From NCBI GenBank assembly GCA_963575745.1, contig CAUYUJ010014760.1, positions 147,001 through 211,000 of the forward strand: 64,000 nt of DNA. Direction: 5' to 3'. The notes beneath the pieces were generated by a model. That model was not told the origin of the DNA. It saw only the letters and a program-made list of their open reading frames with translations, and did no database searches. Both the position numbers and the translations under genes were made by a program. The stretch comes from Prorocentrum cordatum. Lineage: Eukaryota > Sar > Dinophyceae > Prorocentrales > Prorocentraceae. This document shows, piece after piece, positions 34,058 to 44,177 of this stretch. Position 1 is the stretch's first letter. Each line of letters begins with the position of its first letter.

Positions 34058-34165
34058 GATATGATTATGGTTAGGGTGAGGGCGAGGGTTAGGGGTTCGG
34101 GGTCAGGGATTCGAATTAGGGTTAAGGTTAGGGCGAGGGTTGCAGGTATGGGGTTAAGGACAAGG
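34058..34165. repeat. Second degenerate telomere-like stretch
   Basis: GGTTAGGG / GGCGAGGGTT words, similar to 31925-32030. Confidence 0.5.
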
Positions 34166-34169
34166 TTTC

Positions 34170-34500
34170 CGGAGCAGCCAAAATGGGGGGAGGGCGGGGG
34201 GTAGCTTCGAAGCCCCCCCCTCCCCCCTTTGGGAAGAGAAAGGGGGGAGGGGGGGGGGGGGGGGCGGTAGCTTCCGGAGCGGCCAAAGAGGGGGAGGACG
34301 GGGGGGTAGCTTCGAGCCCCCCTCCCCTCCCCCTCCATCCTTTTGATCGGGGGGAAGGGAAGGGGCGGGGGGGTAGCTTCCGGAGCGGCCACAGGGGGGG
34401 GTCGCTTCCGGGCGAAAAAAATGAGGAGGGGGGGGGCTTCCAGCAGGGGAGGGTCCAAGGGAGGGGGGGTGGGGGTAGCTGAGGGGTGACCCCCCCCTTT
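34170..34500. repeat. G-run module with GTAGCTTCCGGAGCGGCC units
   Basis: Three to four copies of GGGGTAGCTTC(C/G)(G/A)(G/A)AG(C) separated by G or C runs. The same family recurs at 40440-40800 and 48070-48520. 34505-34720 has no feature that I can name. Confidence 0.6.
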
Positions 34501-34720
34501 GCGAGTTCCGCACGGGCGCGATCTCTCTCTTGATAGGCCCACTGGAAAAAGGCAAAATCGGCGGCGGCAGTTGGGCGGGCCCGAGAACTCCGACGGCCCG
34601 CGCACGCGCGGTCGGGGGGCGGCCTGACCGCGATCGAACGCGCGCAGCGATGGGGGCGACGCCGCCGCGGACGGCTGCGCGCTGGCCATCCTGGAAGTCC
34701 CGGGACCCCCCAGACGACGA

Positions 34721-37260
34721 CTAAATGGGCAAACAAAAATCCAATACATACCTCGTTATACCCGTTTGCTTCCGGCCCTCCTCCTCGCCCCCCCTGGCCC
34801 GCAGACCCGCTCGGACGCGGGCGAGGTATCGACTCGCGGCGCCGTCGTCAATCCCCACCCTCTCGCCGACGACCGCGCCCCACAGCCACCCGAGCAGTTG
34901 CGGAACTCCAGCAAGACCTCGCGCGACGGCTCCGCCAACAACGCGGATACCTTCCAGCGACGTCCACTCCCCAAGCGGTGCCCAGCGTCCCCCCCTGCCC
35001 CGCTCGCTGCAACGATGCCAAACCAGTTGATCCCTCTTCGACCTCAGCGACTTCGCTCGAATTCGCCAAGGGGGCCGCCCGCGCCAGCGCGCCGACCCTG
35101 ATGGGGCCAACCAACCGCCCCCCTGAGCATCTCCTCCAGCTTCGCGCCATGTCCCCGCGCAGCTCTGGCGGAGCACGATCAAAGTGACGAAGCGAGAGAA
35201 GAGACGACTGGGCGACATCTTCAAGACCGCATCCCGCGCAACCCTAGCGGCGCCCTTCATCATCTCCACAGAAAACTCCAGGGCAAACGGGGGAGAGGGC
35301 GAGTCGGCATCGCAAACCTCCGACACCTGATGAAGAGCATCCAAGCACTTTTGGGGGGCCAGCAGACCTGCGAGAAAGTGTTCCGGCACTTTTGAATGAG
35401 ATCTGAAGGTCGGCCGCTACCTCACGACGCGCGCGCCAGCGCGTGATCACTTGCCCCGCAGCGATGTACAAATTCGGAAAAGTCGAGCACCTGGCCAGGC
35501 GCGCTGAACCAGCGCAAGATCCAGCCTGGGAAACTCACAGAGTGCCTGCCAATCGAATTGAATAGCCGATGCTTCGAGTTGCAACGAGATGGGCCCGGAA
35601 CCTGAAGCTCGGCGATGTCCACCAACGCTTGCATGAACGTCTGATCCTGTCCACGTCGGCGTTCTTGGTCAAAGCTCAGGGTCTGGGGGAGGGATCCCGC
35701 TGCATCACCTACATCCTTGCGGCGGGGCAGCTGGCCGGCGACGTTTAAAGTTTTAAAGTTGGCCGCTGCAGCCGCGAGCAGCATCCCTGAGGGGGGGGGG
35801 GGGGGGGCAGGGCGGGCCTCGCCAGCTTGAATGCGCGATGCAATGTTTAAACTTCCTTGACATGCCCGAAGATGTCAATGTTCATTGAAGCTGTGGAAGG
35901 TACGCGAAGGTCTATTGCACGCGAAGGTACAAGCATACATTTGCGCCCCGAAAGGTATTGCACGCCCCAAATGTCTTGCAGCCCACAAATCTATTGCACC
36001 ACATCTATTGCACCACCCCGTCGTCGCTGGGTCTACCCGAGAAGTGGCTGGTCCGGGCGCCCCACTCGAGAGACCGAGAAACCCCCGGGACTAACACCCT
36101 GAAGCCAGCACGCGTTGCCTGCCCACCTAGAGAAGCGCATTTCGGGAAGAACGTCTCTACGCCACAAGCGGGAACAAACCCACACAAACTCGGTACAGCT
36201 GAAATCTCCTTATGGTAATGGTCGAAGCCCTCTTGAAATTCCATCTCCGACTCGTCTCTTTCCTGCAGCGCGAGAATCAGCCTTGGCACCAAGAACTTGG
36301 GAGTTTCCTCAGGGTTCCTCCTTTTTGGCCCGAGTGCGGGGGGCCATGGGCGAAAGAGGGCCGGATAATTCCAGGGCGCCAGAGATAGTTTCCGACATTG
36401 CTGCTGCTTGCCGTGCCCGACAGCAAAACGACCCTTGCTAAAGACAAGTGAAGATGCGGACCGCGTTGTTGCGCAGCTGGCGGACGTCCACACTGATGCC
36501 CTGGAGGTCGCCTGCAGAGTAGCGCGCCTCGGATTGATAACCTGTTGAGCGGGTAACAACTTTGAGCAGAAGCTGCCACAATTGACTGAATCATACGGTT
36601 CGTTTCTCCTGATACCTTGACTGCAGGATACAACTCCGCGAGTGCTACCCGAGCTCTTCTGAGAGCCAACTCGCGACGGACCATGCACTTGTTGTTTCCC
36701 CCCTGCTATGAATACCTCCGTGCATGGTCCACCGATGTCCTCAGCAACGAGCATCGCGTTTTGCCCGTCAACTCGTTTGAGATTTCCAGGACATTGTGTC
36801 ACCTTCCGTTCCGCGTCGCTGCGACTGCCACTGATCCCGATGGAACACTCTTTACTGTCCCCATTCAACGGCGATGTCGTTGGACGCGAGGTTGTTTCTC
36901 TTCAGCCATGGGCCGAGAGCGATGACGAGGTTTTGAATGGGCACAGCGCTCCGAGATCGAATTGCCAAAAATGGTCGGGTCTGTTCTATCGGCCAGCGGC
37001 TTCGGCAAATGGCGCTCGGCTTGAATATTTCCGAGCCGTGTTTGGGGACGGTTGATCTGCAGTTTGAGCGGGCTGACCTCCTGTTCGACGGAAACTATCA
37101 TTGTCTCGACCTGCTTCGAGATGGCCTCCGAGAGCGGCCTGACGGTATTGAAGAGACTCTGCACGCCGGTGCTGATTGTTGCGACCTGGGCTGCAATCAT
37201 CAAACGGATGCGTCCATTTCTTGCTTGGTCTACTCCACGTGCTGGCGAAGAGAATCCATA
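34721..37260 (-). mobile_element. Degraded non-LTR retrotransposon, endonuclease region
   Basis: Read on the minus strand. 37250-36865 encodes a helical coiled-coil-like segment (VDQARNGRIRLMIAAQVATI onward). Near 36530-36440 is GDLQGISVDVRQLRNNAVRI, like a core strand of the endonuclease/exonuclease/phosphatase fold. At 35700-35425 is AELQVPGPSRCNSKHRLFNS, then GRHSVSFPGWIL and the terminal SDHALA motif of the endonuclease. From 35389 follows MKGAARVARDAVLKMSP, the helical linker usual after it. The frames are broken by stops and shifts, and no reverse transcriptase follows. It is a dead 5' portion, distinct in sequence from the LINE at 55.9-62.9 kb. Confidence 0.5.
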
Positions 37261-37689
37261 TCATGATGAAGACGAACCCCTTTGCTGCAGCGACTGTCTG
37301 GGACTTCCTGGGACGGAAACGTCGGGGCCGCTTCGATCCCAGCTGCGAGTCACTCGTCGCCGTTCCCTGAAAGGACACTGCTTCGAAGTGCGAGCAAAGC
37401 GGGATTGAGAAAGAAACCGAAAATGAGAAAGTACGCAAGGTTTCCTGGGCAGGCAGCTGGGCGACCGCTTCGGGCCCCTCATGGCGGGGCGCCTCGAGGT
37501 GGGTAGTTCCAAGTTCCCAGACGGCGACGACTCGAGCCTGACTGGCTTGAGCCGAACTGGCTACGGACCTCCTCCTCCTCCTCCTCCTCCTCCTCCTCCA
37601 TTCCTTTCTCTTATACATAACTTCTCCCTATCGCACCCCAGAGCCAATTTTTAGGGCGGACCGGGCGTTTCGCCTGAGACTTCCCCACC

Positions 37690-38225
37690 AGCTATGCTTC
37701 TAAAGCTTTACAATTTGCAACAGTTTCACAGATGGAACGCGGGTCCTTTTCAAAATGTGGCTCTTGTCCTTAGCGCGGCACATATTCGTTTTTTAAACCT
37801 TGCAAGAGCTTCGCGCATTGAAGGCGAGTGGTTTTCAAAATGTGGCTCTCGCCTTAGCGTCGCGCACACTCGCTTTAACCATTTGCAAGAATTTCACGGA
37901 GTGAAGGCGGGTCGTTTTCGAATTGTGGCTCTCGCCAGAGCGCGGCGCACATTAGTTTACAACTTCATGGATTGAGGACGGCCGTTTTCAAAATGCGGCT
38001 CTCGCCTTAGCGCCGCGCACATTCGTTGTAAAATATTGCAAGAGTTTTGCGGATTGAGGGCGTTTCCTTTTCAAAATGTGGCTATCGCCTTAGTGTCGCG
38101 CACATTCGTTTACACATATTTGTCACAAGCTTCACGGATTGAGGGCGGTTCCTTTTCAAAATGTGGCTCTCGCCCCAGCGCCGCGCACATTCGTCTACAA
38201 AAGGTTTAAGAGTTTCACGGATCCC
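37690..38225. repeat. About 85-bp diverged tandem repeat, six units
   Basis: Each unit has TTTTCAAAATGTGGCTCTCG, CCTTAGCGCCGCGCACATTC, GCAAGAGTTTC and GGATTGAGGGCGG. Less GC-rich and older-looking than other arrays here. The short ORFs in it carry no domain. Confidence 0.75.
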
Positions 38226-40435
38226 CAAAGTCAACGTACCAGAAATGTTTTGGAAGGGTTCAGGATTACCCGAGTGTAACACTTACATGTATTCTCTCTG
38301 TTGAAGTCTTAGGAATGGCGTTCGGGCATGACTCAGGATCCCAAGACGCAACAGTCAGGGTGATCCGTGGCGATGGAATCCCGAGAATAATGTTTTGGCA
38401 TGCTTCAAGGTCTTCAAACGGGTGTTTTCCAACGAGGCGGTTCCATCAACGGAAATGAACCGTTGTAGGGGCCAATGAAGAGGGAGCTTGGAGGGAGGGT
38501 TTTCTCCAACATCGTTGATGACTTTGGGGTTTACACTGGTCTTCCTCCTCCTCCTCCTCCTCCACGCCCTGCTCTTTCTCCGAAGGGAAGGGTGTCGCCC
38601 AGGAGCTCCCGCACGGTCACCCCGTCTGAGGTTTCCCGCCGGCCGAGTGGCGAGCTGAACGGCGAGCTGCCGCCCCAGCCCGCGGCGCACGTGCGCGGCG
38701 ACGGGGAAAGGAGGCGAGGCGGCGGGCAGGTTTAGGCGGTAAGAGGTCGCGCTCAGCGATGCACGACGCACGTTTATCTTCGCGCCCTCGCGCCGACGCC
38801 GTGGAGAAGGCTCCGTCCAAGGCCACGATGCGTGAAGCGCGGCGATCATCGTGCCCGCCCAGGTGGCCTGGGCAATCAAAGTCCGACCAGTTCGTGTCGT
38901 GGCGACGTTGGCGCTGGTCTGTGACACCCCGTGGATCCCTCAAATTTAAAAGATCGCGACTTTCCGATAACGCGGATTGCTGTATGTCGGCTCGCTCTGG
39001 GCCAACAAAGTCGTTCAATCTAGTGCCCGCGTAGGGGCCGCCGCCACATCAACGCGGCGCGAACCTGCCATGTACATCCTCGCTGCTCCTCCAGCGAGCT
39101 GCACAACGGGAGCGGGCAAAGATGCAAAATTGGGCTCGGGAGCCGCTGATCTTATATCAGAACTCCCGTCGGAGCCGCTCAAGCAGCAGGCCCTTCGCGG
39201 CCCCGTGAAAGGACATGAAAAAACAGCTTGAACAACACATGAACCCATTCATACAGTACTCCGTATTTACAAAGCGCGAGGCCGCAACCTCTCTCAGGCC
39301 GCAGGAGGAAGATGAAAATCCAAGGTGTATCGTCCTCCTCACCACTGAAACCGGGGCCCGGCAAGTGTCCATGACCATCGTCGTCCCATCGAAACGGTGC
39401 GATCGCCAGCAGCAACATGATCGCCATCGTCGTCATCGTCATTATCACAATCATGGTCATCATCATCACCATCGCCATTGCCATCGTTCTCCTGAACGCC
39501 ATCATCGCACGTGCTGGCCACCGCCACTGTCGCTGTCGCCGTCGCCCAAATCGGTGGCCCTGACGAGGCTGGCGGCGGCAGTGATCGTGCCGAAACGCGC
39601 CCAGTCCAGGCAGGCTTGAGGTTGCAAGCCCGACATGCCTGGCTGATGCTCTGGGAGAGGGCATGTGCGCTCAGGAAAGGCTGCAGCACCGCGCAGCGAT
39701 GTGTTGTCAACTAATATGCACGGTGGGGCCCTTTCCATGTTCTATGCATGTCAATTTCGTTTCAATTTCAACTGTGGGTGTGCCGTGAAGCGCTTTCGGG
39801 CCAGCTCACCCGAGTCGGTTTTCCGCTCGCACGCATGCCTCCCCCCCATCCTTTCCCCTCCCGTCTCCATCGTTACCGTCCTCGGCTGGGGGGGGGGAAA
39901 GGCAGCCCACGTAATCAGCACTGGTGTCCTAGAGTGGACATACCCTCTTGAGTATCACGTTGAGCACAGCTTTCACGAGGGGGTTCTTGGAACGTCGGCC
40001 ATCATTTGACCCACCCGCTTGCTCGGGGCTGCACTCCCCTCGACGTTCCCTTCCAATGCCCAAGAAAAAAAAGGCTTCAGAACGGGAGGGGCGGGGGGGC
40101 ATCGCATCCCCTGCCTCACAACATACTGCTTGACGCGGAAGCCCTAAACAGTAAACGAAGCCCCTCTTCCCAAAGGGCAAGAGTGTGAGTTGGCATGTTC
40201 TGCGGTGGCCAAGGCACATTCCGAAGGATACCGAACCTCTGCCGAGCCACGCGTGCTCTTACTCTGACGGCGCGGAGGAGGAGGAAGACCAAGAACAACA
40301 AGAACAGGATGGAGAAAACGAGGACGACTACACGAACGAACGCGAAGAGATCGATGAGGCAACCGTGAAAACGTTCGCGGGGTCGTTCGCGCTGGAAGCC
40401 TCTTGGAAGCCTCTTGGAGACTTGATGGAAACATG
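38226..40435. other. No supported gene; simple repeats
   Basis: CCTCCTCCTCC at 38540-38560 and CATCAT/CGTCAT at 39395-39490. A stretch at 38355-38515 on the minus strand (NPKVINDVGENPPSKLPLHW) has plausible composition but is isolated. 40260-40400 is purine-rich (GAG/GAA). Nothing else stands out. Confidence 0.35.
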
Positions 40436-40439
40436 TTTG

Positions 40440-41190
40440 AAAGAGCGCGACCGTGGCGCACTCCCAAAGGGGGGCGGGTCCCGTAGCTATCCCCCCCCTT
40501 GGACTTGCCCTGCCAGAAGCCCCCCTCCGTGTTTTCTCGCCCCTCAGAAACTACCGCCCCCTTCCTCTCCAAAGGGGGGGGGGCTTCGCTACCCCCCACC
40601 CTTGAACCTCGCCTGCCCGAAGCTCCCCCCCCCTCCTTCGCGCTTCGGAAGCTACCTCCCCCTTGAACCTCGCCTGCCCGAAGCCCACCCCCCCTCCTTC
40701 TTTCCGCACCTCTAAAGCTACCCCCCCCCTTCTCGCGCTCCGGAAGCTACACTCCCCCCTCCCTTTCTCAAAGGAAGGGGTCGTAGCCACCCCCCCGGTA
40801 AGGGTGGTATCTTTGTGCAGGTAGCTTGCGTGGAAGGGTGAGATTCAAGACTAGAACTATTATCATCATCATGATCATCAGCAGCAACATCATCATCATC
40901 ACCATCATCTCGTCTTCATCTTCATCCTCCTCATCTCCCCTCTTTTCCGCGGAACCAAAACAGTAAGACATCTGCATAATCAACAACAATAAGAAATCCA
41001 TACAATCAAAACCAATAAGAAAGCTGCACAATCAGTAACATTCAGAAACCCGTGCAATCAAACATAAAAGAAATCCATACAATCAAACACAAGCAAAAAC
41101 CCATACAATCAAGCGCAACAAAAAAGCAACGCAATGACAAAAGGGAAACCATACAGTCAAAAAAACATAACAAAAAAAACGCATTGGGTC
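40440..41190. repeat. GAAGCTACCCCCCC module, CAT repeats, then ACAATCAAA repeats
   Basis: 40440-40800: several copies of CGGAAGCTACC / CTTGAACCTCGCCTGCCCGA with C runs, the reverse orientation of the 34170 module. 40860-40940: CATCATCAT. 40960-41190: a 20-30 bp AT-rich unit (CCATACAATCAAA). All non-coding in appearance. Confidence 0.65.
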
Positions 41191-41282
41191 ACCAACCCTT
41201 TGGGGATTATTATAAACAAATGCTGCTTTTTTCTAAAACAACACCTGTGATCATTTCTTCTGCTCCAAAAATCAATGGTTTG

Positions 41283-42915
41283 CGGGACTTCGGGCTTCTT
41301 CCGGGTCCCTCCAGGCCAGATCCGCCCAGGCAGCCTGAAGTCCCGAAAACCATTGAGGTTTGGTTTTTGGGGGAACCCTCACAGGTTTTAGTGTTTTGCT
41401 TTAAATCTTTTTTGGAACCCTCACATGGCTCGTAGCTCTAAGGAGAGGAAGCCTGTGACTGCCATTGAAAAGCAAAACACATAAAATTGGAAATTTAATG
41501 GAGCCTGTGAAGTGTTCAAACAAAACAAACTCGCTCGAAGGACCACTCCTCCTCCTCCTCCTCCTCCCTCCTCCTACTCCTCCACCTCCTGCACGTCCTG
41601 CTCCTCCTCTTCCTCTTGCTCTTCTCGCTGACGATCTCTCTCTCTCTCTCTCTTTCATTGTGTTGGTTTCTTAGTGTCATTGATTGTATGGATCTATTAG
41701 TTTTTTCGTTGCGCGGATGAGAGGGGAGATGATGGTGATGATGATGGTGATGATGATGATGATGATAAGGAGGAGGAGAAGGGGGAGGAAGGAGTGGACG
41801 AGGACGATGATGAATACATGCAGATGATGACGGTGATGATGATGACGGCGATGATGATGATAATGATGATGATGATTATTATTATGATACTGAGGCGGAC
41901 GAAGCGAATGGATGATGATGAGGACAGGATGATGGTGCTGACGATGATGACGAGGAGGATGGGGAGACGGGATGATGACGATGATGCTGATCATGCTGAT
42001 GGTGATGATGAGGATGGATGGATAATGATGGTGATGGCGGTGGTGATGATGAGAAGGAGGCGCGGTTACGAGGAGGAAGAGGAGGAGGGATGACGATGAT
42101 GAGAAGGAGGACGACGTCGAGGAAGAACGGGGGCAGGAGGAGGAGAATGAGAAAGGGATGGTGGAAGGCTGACTGTCCTGCCGGTCCAGCCGGCAGTTTT
42201 CCGCCTCATCATCAACAGCATCATCAACATCATCCATCCCTCCTTCCCATCCTCCTCGTCATCACCGTCAGCACCATCATCCTCAGCATGCTCGTTCTTA
42301 TCATCGACCATCCGCCTGGTCCGCCTCGTCTTCCTTCTCCTCCACCTCATCATCCTTATCGTCATCATCGACATCATCAGCATCACTGTCATCACCATCA
42401 TATGTATATTCTCGTCCTCGTCCACTCCCCCCTTGCTTCTCCTCCTCTTCCTCATCAATATCTCCTTTCTCATCTGCACAACCAAAAAAGATAAGAAATA
42501 CATACGCTCAACTAAGAAAATACTGCAATCAAAAAGGGTCAACAAGAAAGAGAGAGGAGGAGAAGGAAGAGGAGGAGGAGCAGCAGCACGTGTAAGAGGT
42601 GGGAAAGAAGGAGGAAGGAGGAGGAGGAGTTGTCCTTCACGCGGGAAACATTGCCTTTTTGGAACCCTCGCAGGCTTCATTCATTTTCTGTTGGGTATTC
42701 AATGACAGTCACAGGCTTCCTTGCCGTAGATCAACGAGCCCTGAGAGGGATCCAAACAAACCAAACAAACAACAATAACAAAAACACATCACATATAACC
42801 TTCAGTTGTCTTGAATCAAACAACAATAAAAGCTTTTCTGGGCTCCAGGCTGCCTGGGCGGATCTGGCCTGGAGGGATCCGGAAAAAGTCCGAAGTTATG
42901 AAGACCATTGAAATG
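41283..42915. repeat. 1.6-kb foldback with GAT/ATC arms
   Basis: 41283-41365 and 42836-42915 are inverted copies (a shared 31-bp block around CCAGGCCAGATCCGCCCAGG). Between them the top strand is GAT/GAG-rich from 41720 to 42170 and ATC/CTC-rich from 42200 to 42480, so the strand composition flips in the middle. Confidence 0.7.
42178..42196. repeat. Hairpin at the GAT-to-ATC switch
   Basis: CTGCCGG, loop TCCAG, CCGGCAG: seven perfect base pairs, placed exactly where the purine-rich strand changes to pyrimidine-rich. Confidence 0.75.
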
Positions 42916-43385
42916 CCCTTGTTTGGAAAACCTCACATGTGTTTTTTTGTCTGGGGAGCCCTCAGAGGGTTCGTGGACCCAGGCCGTTTTATCATTGTTA
43001 ATGGTTGTATGGCATTCTTGTGTTTGCTTGTATTTGATTGCGTATGTATTCCTCATTGTTTTGATTGTGTGGTTTTCTTGTTGTTTTGATTGTACGGACT
43101 TCTCATTGTTATTGATTGTGCGTATGATGATGATGGTGGTGGTGGATTATGAGGGATGATGATGGTGACGATCAGGAGGGGAGGATGAGGGTGAGGATGT
43201 TGATGGTGATGTTGATGATGAGGATGGAAGAAGGGTGAGGGAAACGAAGAAAGGAAACAAACACGCACACACACACAAACAGCCAACACAATGATACCCC
43301 CCCCCCCCACGTTTAGACCTCCCCTGGCAGCAGCCCCCCCCTCATTGCAAGCGAAGCTCCCCCCTCCCCCCAAGAAAACAGACGC
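42916..43385. other. T/GATG-rich, then C-run module; no gene
   Basis: TTGATTGT-type words (43010-43120), GATGATG at 43128-43230 and a C-run/GAAGC module at 43295-43375 of the 34170 family. Confidence 0.4.
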
Positions 43386-43389
43386 CGAA

Positions 43390-43965
43390 TACAGAAAAAG
43401 CTGCTAAAGCCAACGCTGACCCCAAAAAACCAAAAACACTACAAATCATAGAGCGAGGAAATACGAAAGAGCGCGGAAACCCGAAGGAGCACGAACAACA
43501 CAACAAATGGCACCGACAAAAAACTCATAAAACACGAAACGAGCGCCGGGAGCCAGAAAGGCGCCGAAAACCAAGAAAACGCAGAAGATCCAAGGCGCGC
43601 CGGAAACCAAAAGGGAGCCGCCAACAAATAGGTCGTCACGCTTGAATGATGCGCAGGGAAAAATAAATGGCGCGCCGAAAATTAAACGAGCGGTAATAAT
43701 GAAAGGAACGCCGTAAACCAAAAGCACAGCAAAAACCCAAATGGCGCCGAGAAACCAAATGAACCGAAAACCAACGGAGCGCCGGAAACCACAACAGCGC
43801 CGAAACCCATAAGAGGGCCGAAAACCCCCCCCCAACAAAAAAAACGCCGAAACCCAAAAGGGCGCCGACAACCACAGCGCCGCCGCAAACCAAAGGGACG
43901 CGGAAAACAGAATATGCTCCGACAGCCAACAGGGCATCGAAAATCGCCTTTTCTGGGCAGGCGCC
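43390..43965 (+). repeat. About 25-bp GCCGAAAACCAAA satellite
   Basis: Degenerate units CGCCGAAAACCAAAAGGG with many indels; a second array is at 47190-48060 in the same orientation. It resembles the 30-bp satellite at 29.7 kb in the CGCCG(A/C)AAAC core. Confidence 0.65.
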
Positions 43966-44177
43966 GGCGCCTGCGGAGGCGGGCGGCGGCGGCGGGTAGC
44001 GTCGACGAGGACGACGGCGACGATGACGACGACGCTCCGCCACCGTGCCATGGTTATGGGTCGAAGAGTCCTAATGAATGCCGCTGGGGGTCTAGTCGGA
44101 GGGCTCTCGGGGGCCTCTGAAGGGCATTTGTGAAGCCTCCTGGGCGCCTCTTGGGCGTCTCTTGGGGCCTCTCGAAA

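Noticed and set aside
34175-34195. CCATTTTGGCT on minus as another DinoSL relic
   Set aside because: Lies inside the G-run module, where GCGGCCAAA words recur; the match is short and no gene follows.
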